A stretch of 64,000 bases of DNA. Source: Rotaria sordida (lineage: Eukaryota > Rotifera > Eurotatoria > Philodinida > Philodinidae). Below, piece after piece: positions 23,001 to 32,315 of the stretch (its first letter is position 1; every line of letters begins with the position of its first letter). The notes under the pieces were generated by a model that was given only the letters and a program-made list of their open reading frames with translations, was not told where the DNA came from and searched no databases. A program made the translations under genes and the position numbers. The DNA lies in assembly GCA_905250125.1 (NCBI GenBank), contig CAJNOL010000090.1, positions 124,001 to 188,000 on the forward strand, written 5' to 3'.

Positions 23001-23986
23001 TGATCCGAGACAAATAATCGTTAATGACTTATTCAAGGTCATTCGATGACTGGTGTACTGAGGTTTGAACACAATACTTCGTGATGATGTATCGAGCAAC
23101 ACAGCCACTCAGCCATGGCGGCTCCAGGATATAGAGAAAAGACGTTTGAAGGTGAGAATTAACATATTGATAAATGATTTTATCTCTTTAAGACATACAG
23201 TAGTGCTCAACATGAATCATACAACAAAATGATAACTTTGCTTTCCCAATATCTCAACAGAGATTTAATGTATTGAGATGCGATTCAGATACAAAAAAAT
23301 AATTAATATAATGTCCTTTGGTATGGCTCAAAATCGATTGGACACTTCATAAAAAAATTCATGTACATTTCAGAACAAAAAATGGTTCATTTTATGATTT
23401 CAGAAAGAAACAGGCATTGTGTATAGTAATTCGATTAGAGATTTGCGTGACTAAGTTCTTTTTTTTAGAGGCGGTCTCGACTCTAACTGAGGGAAAACAA
23501 TTTCACAATTTAGTCGAATTAAATCTTTTATAACATAATTCGTTAAAAATTATAGAAAATTTAACTATAATTCTTAGTTTCAATTCCAGTGACCAGAGCC
23601 GAAGTTAAAGCTGGTTCTTCACACCTTTAGTTGAAACACGATGCAAGATACTTTTTCTTTTCGAAATCGGAAAATAAATCGGTGTTTGTTTTGAAGTTTA
23701 CATGAATTTTTTATGAAGTGTACAATCAATCTTGAGCATCACATTGTACGTTGGAGCTAAAGCATATCTACAGAAAATGTATACTTCTGAACTATCTTCA
23801 GCTAAAAATTAAAAAATATATATATATCAATTGATATATGATGATATAAATGGAATATCTTTTTTTTATTTTAGTAATACTGTAAAATACAATAAGAAGA
23901 TCCCTTCATCATCATCTCAAAGTACACCATTCTCAGCTGGTACAATTATCACACCAGTGCCTCGACTTTCATTCACTCAACAGTGA
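20068..23986 (+). CDS. Tudor-domain protein
   Basis: Extended Tudor (TDRD-type) domains bind methylated arginine and act mainly in germline piRNA pathways. Proposed exons: 20068-20104, 20184-20603, 21344-21717, 21780-21884, 21952-22331, 23875-23986, giving about 475 residues in frame. The domain is plain in the third to fifth exons: FYCTINDILTSDGEFWVERE, YIGQLVALHYESSWHRALVV, VRLVDYGTSLYVNISQLKWL, FKAVECVFSEAV. The C-terminus is Ser/Pro-rich and ends PRLSFTQQ. The first two exons (MTEDIKKQSDTIDKLNE, SEDLRSLIEQRVPDLC) have no known domain. Joining them to the Tudor part rests on frame phase and a weak GTTTGA donor. Alternatively the Tudor gene starts at ATG 21355 (319 residues in frame) and 20068-20620 is a separate small gene. 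The 1.5-kb last intron holds a SINE-like copy and a fold-back repeat. Confidence 0.65.
20988..21060 (+). repeat. Dispersed repeat fragment, copy 1 (related to 62430-62510)
   Basis: GGATCCAAAATTTTCGGATC followed by an AGTCTGAGACCAACCAGACG-like stretch has a diverged counterpart in the same order near 62430-62510 (GGTCCAAAGTTTTCGAATTC, then AGTCTGGGATCAATTAGATG). It lies in the proposed intron of the Tudor gene. The class of element is unknown. Confidence 0.5.
22862..23125 (-). mobile_element. tRNA-headed SINE-like element, copy 1
   Basis: Read on the minus strand, it starts GGAGCCGCCATGGCTGAGTG, containing the A-box-like TGGCTGAGTGG, as in Leu/Ser tRNAs. A B-box-like GTTCAAACCTC follows about 50 bases later, then a ~190-base unrelated body ending near CAGCCCAGAGCTACAATTAG. 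A second copy at 59392-59624 matches along the whole length in opposite orientation. A tRNA-like head with pol III boxes joined to a body of other origin is the definition of a tRNA-derived SINE. It sits antisense in the last intron of the Tudor gene. Confidence 0.7.
23326..23738. repeat. Inverted repeat in the Tudor gene intron
   Basis: The left arm around 23326-23420 (GCTCAAAATCGATTGGACAC, then TTCATAAAAAAATTCATGTA) matches the reverse complement of about 23645-23738 (GCTCAAGATTGATTGTACAC, then TTCATAAAAAATTCATGTAA). Identity is roughly 70-75% over about 95 bp, with a 220-bp spacer. Just upstream, near 23206, TACAGTAGTGCTCAA resembles Tc1-type terminal repeats. No transposase is seen. Confidence 0.7.
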
Positions 23987-24117
23987 GCAAAAAATTCAAT
24001 TGTTGATAAAGACCAAATAATCCCGTTTTTTTTTTTTATATAAAGATCGTTTATTTTATTTTCTTTATGTTTTATATTTTACTCACGAAATAGAACAGAG
24101 CAACAAAAAAGAATAAT

Positions 24118-24150
24118 AAATATACATATATATATATATAGATATATAGT
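24118..24150. repeat. (TA)n-rich microsatellite
   Basis: Run of TA dinucleotides with single interruptions in the short gap between the convergent Tudor and SLC9A8 genes. Confidence 0.8.
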
Positions 24151-24224
24151 TATCTTTCTCTCATTTATATTTTTTGTTTCACAACATTTATCAACAACAA
24201 CAACAACAAAATAGAAAAGAAACG

Positions 24225-27200
24225 TTAAGTATCATGGGATGTAAAATTTATTCGTGTTGTATTTTTTGATTTTTGATTTATTGGTTTTAATTGAAAATTT
24301 TCTTGTCGTAATTGATTTACAACAAGTAATTCATCTTCACCATCTTCATCATCATCATCATCTTCAAGATCATCAATAAATGACGATTTCTTTCCATTCG
24401 ATGATGATAATAATGGTTTACGATCATGTTGTTTTATATCTTGTTCATCATTTTGTTTTAATGATGATTTTCGTACAAGTAATGGTTTTATATAAAATTC
24501 ATTTAATTTTTCTAAACCTTTCATAGTATTTGGTTTAGCAAAATGAATTTCATAATTATCATTATCATCATCATTTATATTATGTTTTCTTTGATGCATA
24601 TAATTTTCATCATCATTAAGTAAGTCATCAAATTGAATTGTTTTACTCATCATTGCATGTAAATTCATATCATCTAATGATTCTAATGAACGTTGATGAG
24701 ATGATGATGATGTATGTCGTCGAATAAATTTTACTACAGGCATGGTTAGACCACCTAGAACAAGTATTGTGAATAGAACAGTTACTAGTGTAGTTGTAAC
24801 AAGAGTTCGTTTAAGTTCTTCTTCGCCTTCACCATAATATTGACCGACGTGAACGGAAAGTGCATAGGAAATGGCACCTAAACAGAACAAAAAACAAATA
24901 TTGGATAAAACACTTTGTATGTCCTTTGTTTCCAACTATGAAATGAAAGAAAGAAAAAAGGATTGAGAAATTGATTTTTCTTAAGAGAAAGAGAAAGGTC
25001 GTCGATACTAGAATCCGACTCAGGTTGGACCAAAAAAAACTGATGAGTCGCATTGAGTCACAAAAATCTGATCCATATTAAATACTGATATTCATTCATC
25101 TATGGTACGATGTATGAAAATGGAAGTGAAACTTAAAATCATAAAGTAATACTTTCTTTTTTTTTGTTTACCACGATCAAAAAGGAGTGTTGAAGGCAGA
25201 GATGCCCATCGCGGCGCTACAATCAACGTAATTGAACCGCGGCCGCGGTTCGATTGCGTTGATTGTAGCGCTGCGATGGACATCTCTGGTTGAAGTATAA
25301 CAGTGAAAATATGAGTTTCCTCTCTCCACAGACCATGACAGACATTGTTTATATACACATTCACAGATTGTATATGAATAACGTCTTGTTATAATGGATG
25401 AACTACTTCCTTATTGCGTTTCTGTAGGATAAAGTAAAAAGAAGAACAATCTTCTTGAGATTAGCAACAGCAGTAGCATCGTGTTTCATATCTTAATCCC
25501 ATAAGAATTACGCTACCAGCTTCCTTGTCTTAAATTTAGTCTATTTTTTTTCACGTCCTTTTTTCCATTGTATTAATGATCTTATACAATTGTATATATT
25601 ATTCTTCTCCTCTCAAGAGCTTACATTCTTCTATTTTCGTTATTCTATATAAATTCATGCAGAAGTAATATCTATTTTTGTTTCTGTCAAAGATGGAACT
25701 AATCATAGTTGCTAATAACAAAGTCCTATTCACTTTATCTGCAAAAAAGAAAAATATTTTGCAGACAGTACGGATAATAAGATGTGCCAACAAAGAATAA
25801 TAAGATTGTCTCTCTTTTCTTTCCGTAATGAATATTTTTTTAACTAAATAGTTTTCAAATATCCATGCCTAATGAAATCTTTCTTTATCTCAAATATATC
25901 ATATCCTCTTACATATATATGTTTTTTTTCTAATTCTATTCGGCATTGAAGAATAGTATCTACTAAGATTATTCAGTACATTAATCTTATAAAAAATATT
26001 TTCCGATTTATCTAATAATTCTATTGATTAGGTCAAGTGGTATTTTCATGTCATATACAAATATAAATCATTCGAAAGCAAAGAAGAAAAAAAAAAGAAC
26101 AAATCATTAACCTCTTAATCCAGCAAACCACATAATAAGTTGCATTGAAAATGTAATTCGATGATTTTTAGATCGAAAACAATTCATTACAAATGATAAA
26201 GGAAAAACATGTGCTGCACGTCCAATTAATGTTAATAAAATAGTCCAAAAAATAAGTTTTGGATGAAATGCATGTTGATATTCAAATATTCCCAAACCCA
26301 AATAAACAAAAACACAAGTTTCAGCTAAAAATGATATTGTACGAAAAAGAACAGTTATTGATTGACGGCCAACAGTTGAAAGATTTTCATGTGTATAATG
26401 TGACATTGTTAAACCACATACAAGTATTGACATAATACCAGATAAATGAAATAATTCAGCAAACATATATGATGCATATGCAGTTAGAAGAAGAAGTGAT
26501 ATTTCTAATGATAATGAACTTTTATCAAATGCCATATATTTTGTTAATAAGGCACTTGTTAAACCAAATATAAGACCAAGAAAACCAGACGAATAAAACA
26601 TTAAAGAAAATCGAGTAGAAATTTGCATTAAAGTTTTAATTGATGTAACAACTTGTGTAGTCCATGGTGTTGTTGTACTATTGATTTGTATAGCTCGTTT
26701 AAATTTTGATGATACTATAATGAAAAATTATTTTATAAATAAATATAAAAGCAAATTTAATATAGAAAATTTTATTTTTATTTTCAATTTTTCTTTTTTA
26801 GTTTTGAGAACTTACTTTTTCTTTTTTTCTTTAATGGAATATTATCCTTATCTGGATAATCATTAAAAATATCTGGATTAATACGATCTTCAATGTCATT
26901 ATTTGTTAAAGGATATTTATTATCATTTTCATTTTGAAATAAAGTTGATACATCTACTTTTGGTTCATATAAAGATTTTTCTTCACCACGATGAATTAAA
27001 TTATTATAATTTCGTTGTCGAACAGATGTTGTTATTGATGGAATTGTTGTCAAATTTGAACTTGTTAATAAACCAATCATTGAATAAGCTGTTAATTTAG
27101 TTGTATTAATATTTTCAAATTGTCTTTTTGATTCTACAATAACATTTGTTAATACAATAGCTACAGCATCATTTAAGATTGATTCACCAAAAACAAGCAT

Positions 27201-27777
27201 ATATAATAATTGATCAACATTTAGCACTTGAAATATTGATAAAATAGCTACAGGATCAATAGCTAAACAAAAAACAAAAAATAAAATTTTATTTATTAAA
27301 TTTCATCATACCAGAATTAAGTGATCCAATAATAAAACATTCTCTCCATGGTAATTTATATGATAAATTAACTATTCCTAATAAATATAGACCAACACCA
27401 GTAACTAATGCATTTATTGTTGTACCAAATATAGCAAATGTTGATATAGTTCCAAGATTTCGAAAAAAATTTCCTTTATGTAAATGATAACCTTGTTCAA
27501 ATATAATTGGTGGAAGAAAAAGCATAAAAAATAAATTTGAATTTAATAATGGTGATGATGTTTGAACAATTGTTGTTGATGATGTTTCATTAGTTTTTGA
27601 TATCCATTGATTATATAATTTAATACCTAAACCAAATATTCCACCAATGTAAATAATTGCAACACTTTCTGGTAAATAATTAAAACGTTTACGAATAAGT
27701 AAATGTATAATCAAAACACATATTATCAATAATATAAGTAAAAGAAATATTTGTGTTGAAGATGATAATTCAGACAT
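24225..27777 (-). CDS. SLC9A8: Na+/H+ exchanger, SLC9A8 (NHE8)-like
   Basis: Multi-span antiporter exchanging Na+ or K+ for H+; NHE8 works in Golgi/endosomal and apical membranes. Four exons: 27777-27312, 27262-26816, 26714-26112, 24877-24225, giving 722 residues in frame. Visible in order: an N-terminal hydrophobic segment; NLFFMLFLPPIIFEQGYHL (the family's LPPIIFE signature); the SAIDPVAILSIFQ and GESILNDAVAIVLTN ion-path motifs; several membrane segments; MQLIMWFAGLRGAISYALSV; and a last span ending GGLTMPVVK. The tail keeps an NHE8-type stretch (YEIHFAKPNTMKGLEKLNEF, then YIKPLLVRK). Two features differ from human NHE8 (~580 aa): a ~100-residue charged insertion after GESILNDA, and an Asp/Glu-rich tail near the C-terminus. 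The last intron (26111-24878) is 1.2 kb and contains a palindrome. Confidence 0.92.
24878..26111 (-). other. Long SLC9A8 intron
   Basis: 1,234-bp intron between the WFAGLRG and AISYALSV exons; all other introns of this gene are about 50-100 bp. It contains the 90-bp palindrome at 25198-25287. It also holds a dispersed repeat at about 25405-25560 related to 62800-62960 (TTTCTGTAGGATAAAGTAAA and GTGTTTCATATCTTAATC against TTTCTGTAGGATTAAGTAAA and ATGTTTCATATTTTAATC). Confidence 0.75.
25198..25287. repeat. 90-bp GC-rich palindrome with no loop
   Basis: The sequence from AGAGATG to CATCTCT is symmetric about 25242/25243, with CCGCGGCCGCGG at the centre. Only 4 of 45 arm positions differ, and three of those keep G-U pairing in plus-strand RNA. 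The arms contain GCGCTACAATCAACG. The stretch is far more GC-rich than its surroundings. It lies in the last SLC9A8 intron. Confidence 0.95.
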
Positions 27778-28583
27778 TATAACATATGCTGTTCAAAGTC
27801 CGTAACGACGTATATACAAACACAAAACAATTTGGAGCTACCTTTTTTTTTTTTCTTTTTTTTTTCTTTCTTTCCTTTTGCTCTGTCACTATTCGTATTG
27901 ACAGTACACCGAATAGAAGAAAAAAATAAAACTTTTTACCATCAGTATATTACAACTCTGACTATTTTTGCTTTCAGCGTTCAGTCGATCGCGCGCCTAC
28001 TCCGCCTAGTTGTGCTTCTTTTTTTTCTCGTTTTTTTTTTTTTTTTCTATAGAAAAAAAAAAAACATTTCAGAATGCGAGTATTTTTCCGACTAGAACAC
28101 AACAATGCAAAAAAAAAAAAAAGAGAAAAGAACTAGGAACGACAATTCATTGCCGATAATGTAGTAGTTGGATCTTCAATAGTAATGCTCGCTCTATAGT
28201 TTGTATGTCTTTGCATACATTCTTTTTTTCTTCGCTTTTTTTTTTCTTTCGCCCGTCTAGAACAATGAATAAACCACATTACTACGTAGTTCTCAATTAG
28301 AAGAGAGAATAAGATGAAAGAACTTATATGAGATCTATTGGAATAGTAGCTTGAAGGTATTACTTTTCTTTTCATAGAAAAAAAAAAAACCATTAAATCA
28401 TAATGTCATACAGTTTAATCATTAACAAAATATGCTTCTGTTTAAATAATATTAACATTGAAATCAATAAGATCAAATTGATTATATTTGGTGTATAGAT
28501 CGATGATTAAATACATTCTCTAAGGGACAGTTTTTAATGTCAATTTCGGTCAATTGATTCTTGTGATTATTGATGTTGGAATG
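27778..28583. other. Intergenic region upstream of SLC9A8
   Basis: Region between the SLC9A8 start and the stop of the next minus-strand gene, dominated by poly-T and poly-A runs around 27840-28240. It should contain the SLC9A8 promoter and the 3' UTR of the upstream gene. The frames at 27832-28095 and 28133-28393 look like low-complexity translation. Confidence 0.5.
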
Positions 28584-31500
28584 TTAATTACAATGTTTAC
28601 TGTAGTAACGAATAGACTGAAGCATTTTGGAATGAGTTTTAGTTTCTTTCAAATCTGGACAATGTATATTTCCAATGGTGACAGGAGAATCTTTTGAAGA
28701 GAATAGTGCATCAGAAAAAGGAACAATGTTAGTTAACGGTCTTGTACGTGGAGATATTTGTTTGACGAATTTTTGAGACATTTTATTCAGTGATCTTTTT
28801 GATTTAATAAAAGTATTGATTTTGCTATTATTACTCATATTCGATGGTCTTCTTATTCGACTAGATGATATACCTTCTTCGGAATGAATAGAATATGTTT
28901 GTGTATTGGATTTCGATTTGGATAGTTTCGTCTTCTGATTTTTATTATCACTTATTATTGGTAATAGATTTATTAACTTGTAAAATTAAAATGTTTATTT
29001 TATTTATAATATTATATGCCTACTGTTAATGGATCAATAATTTCTTGATTTTGATTCTTTACTTGCTCTTGTACTATACTTGTCATAATTGATTTTCTTT
29101 TATTCTGCTCTGGTTTTTTGATTAATCTTTGTGATTCAAGTATTGGGTTAAATTTTTGTTCAATTTCAGCTAGCGGACATATTTCTGTTGAATAAGTATC
29201 AAATGATACAAGACTCGATGATGAAACATTTGTTGACTTTGGTTTTTTCATTGATTTATTTTGTCGCACTGTTACAAATGGATTTTTCAGAAACATTTCA
29301 GCAAAATGGCTCTTGGATTTTTTGAATTTTAAAAGATGATTTTTAGTTGAGTCACTAGAAATTTTATAATTACTATCGAGAATTTCGAATATGAACCATT
29401 TTGTATTAGTTTTATTAGAAAGTAAATCGAGAGAAATAAAAGGTAGAAAATTTTACATTTGATTACTGGACCAATTTTGTTGATTTTTATTGCTTTTTTT
29501 AGATGATTGGTAAGATGTCGATGAACTGTTTGAAGATTTACTTTTTTTCTTTGTTAATGATAAATTTCGATGCTCTGTTAATTTTGTTTTACTATGGGAT
29601 TGATTTGAATTTTGTATTAATTTTGATGATTTCCATTCAGGCTTCATATGTTCTTTACTAAGGGACGATGACGCGCTTTTCGACTTCTCATATGCATGTT
29701 TAGGTGAGAGTGATATTGTCTTGTCTTTTATCGTATGATTCAATAGAACTGTATTGTCGACAACATTTATTTGCTCTGAAATATGAAACAAATTACAAGC
29801 AATTATAAGCATTGAAAAATCATACTTTGATTTTTCTTGATTTTATATTGATTACGTGAGATATCTTCCATAATTAATGTAGCTGCCTCATGAACATCAA
29901 TCGTAGGCTATGTAAAAAATAAAATGATTGAAAAAAAAAATATTTCTATGATCTACAAACCATTGCATGGAGTAACTGTTTAGTAGAACAAGTAGTAAAT
30001 TGACAAATATTTGCAATCTAAAATACTAATTTGATATTCATTATTTCTATGGAACTAAATATAAATATTTACCATATCTAAAGTGATAATAGTTCCTAGA
30101 CGATTAAATACTTCACGCATAACTTCATTGACAAAATCTTCAGTAGATATTGGCTATGATAATTTATTTTATTCATTAATAATAAATAAAATTTTAAAAT
30201 GATCTACTTTTAATTTTTTTAAATATGGATATTTCATTGCACCAACTTGTTGTACATGAGCAATCGCTTCTTCTAATGTTATCATTTTCTATTCATTCGA
30301 ATTTAATTATAACAGATGATTCATAAAGAATGTACTTCTCAATATTTTGCATCTTTCAACTAGGAATGCACCAATTCCAATTCTTGGCTCGAATTTGGTG
30401 CATCCTTCATGTCTCTCAATATTATTACATAACTATAAAAGCTGGATTAGCAGAATATCGAACAATACTATCTACGAAAAGTGTAACGTAGACAACTATA
30501 TTTTATCAGACATTGTCTTTGCAGAACTCCAAGCGAATTTACCCATTTGTATGCTCTTTATACATCAAAACCTAGTCACAACAAACGTAAGCGAGGTCTT
30601 CCATGCTCAAAGTATCCCGATTGCATCGCAAGGCTGATTGATGAGATTGGAAAGACTGTTGCTTGGTACAAGATTGTTGTCGACTGCTAACCATGTCTGT
30701 TTGTAGTTCAATGGCGATGATGAATGCATGCCTACTTCCAAAACAATGGAATAATTTTCTTTTTGCTAGGTTCTTCGTTCGATTCTCTACAAATTTGCAT
30801 CTTTCACTTATATGGAATAGTATACCTTATTTGTGTAGATCTAATGAAACGAAAAAATTCAGAATACGTTACATTCAAAAATTCTTTTTCTATCCAGCTT
30901 TTTTCATTGGGGTTTATAGATGATCTTGTCAGCTTTCACTCTTAATCATGCAAGACTTCGCTCAATTATCATCCTTAAACTAGTTCTAATGAAGTCTTCA
31001 GAAGGATCGAAGACTTAACTATTACTGCTAATCCATAAGATAGAAATAGGCAGAACATCTTTGAAAACTTTGTGCATATGATCATCTTAAGGATTTTTCT
31101 GCTTTTGATTATTCATAAGGAATCTTCCGTATTTAAAAGCACTACCTCTATAGTTTGTTTTTTCAAAAAAATAATATTCTCTTCTATGGAATCAAAAGCG
31201 TAAGAATGTCAAAGATGTTCATATGTACAAAGGTTCAACAGAATTGTGTCAATTTACATCTTATTGATTACGATTAGTCGTTATTTGCCCAAATAATTAA
31301 GTCTTCAATGCTTCTGAAAACTTTATCAGAATTAGTTTTTGAATGATAATTGATTGAAGTCTTATATCATTAAGAACGAAAGTTGATAAGATCATCCACA
31401 AAGCTCAATGAAAAAAGTTTGACAAAAGAAAAAAAAGTATTTTAAAAGTGACGTATTTTGAATCTATTCGTTTCGTCGAGCTTTAAAAAAACAAGGCATA

Positions 31501-32118
31501 CTGTTTCGTTTAAGTAAAATATGCAAATTTCTAGAGAATCGAACGAAGAATGTATAGCAAAAAAATTGTCTTGGTATGTTAAAAAGCTGCTGAGAAATAT
31601 GCAAAATCTTGAGACGTTTATTCTTGCTAGATCATCCGTTATAATAATATATGTAAAATTTTATCTTACATTTTTTTGAATAATATCCTTTACTTCATTG
31701 TGTAAGGTTCGAATAACATCAGGTAACTATAAAAAAAAAATCAAAATGATTTCTTATTCTAAAACTTGGATAAATTTCAATCAAACTTCCGATATAACAA
31801 TATTATGTTTAGCTTGTTCAATAATATAATTAACAATATATCGAATAAATTCAATATCTCGAGTATTTTTCTTTGGAATTTCATCCTAGATAAATCAAAC
31901 TAATATTTACTATAAAAGTTTTTCTTTTAACCAACATGAAATAATGCTTGTAAATTTTGTTGACAATTTCCATATCGTTGTTTCAATCGATCACATAACG
32001 ATACTTAATATGTTTAAAATAAACTCTCAAAAATTCTTTTCCTTTTTTTTTTATAAATCTATCAATAAATACCCGATGATCGATTTAATTTATAAGTCGA
32101 TGAAAATAATTCACACAT
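28584..32118 (-). CDS. Unrecognised protein with basic Ser/Lys-rich C-terminal half
   Basis: About 11 exons joined by frame continuity: 32118-32073, 32003-31936, 31885-31787, 31726-31670, 30288-30208, then small exons to ~29450, one from ~29350 to ~29020, and the last from ~28982 to 28584. The product is about 540 residues. The N-terminal third (~1-190) looks helical and globular: LCDRLKQRYGNCQQNLQALF, DIEFIRYIVNYIIEQAKHN, LPDVIRTLHNEVKDIIQ, FVNEVMREVFNRLGTIITLD, VHEAATLIMEDISRNQYK. The rest is low-complexity, with KKKSKSSNSSSTSYQSSKKS-like stretches, and probably disordered. I do not recognise the family. The 1.38-kb intron at 30289-31669 is the only long one. The zinc-finger gene ends 197 bp upstream on the same strand. 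Confidence 0.6.
30289..31669 (-). other. Long intron of the unrecognised gene
   Basis: 1.38 kb between exons encoding VKDIIQKN and KMITLEEA. Short frames on the plus strand (30347-30637, 30663-30923) overlap each other and show no known domain; I see no clear repeat structure. Confidence 0.55.
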
Positions 32119-32315
32119 GATTAAATTTGAAAATAGAAATTAACTAATAATAACAAAAAACTTTTCAAATCAAGTAATATATTATTATCTTGTTTTAGCG
32201 GCAAGTCAAGTTGCGAATATTATTTATATACAATGAAAGAAAAAAAAACAAACAAACAAATGACAGGAAAAAGAAAAAAAAAAGTATATTTAAAATAGAT
32301 ATCTATTTTATATAA

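Noticed and set aside
24829-25053. Minus-strand frame beginning inside the last SLC9A8 exon region
   Set aside because: It overlaps the SLC9A8 splice acceptor in another frame and continues into the intron; low-complexity Phe/Leu-rich translation.
27832-28393. Short frames around the SLC9A8 start
   Set aside because: Poly-T and poly-A tracts translated as Phe/Lys runs, with no coding signature.
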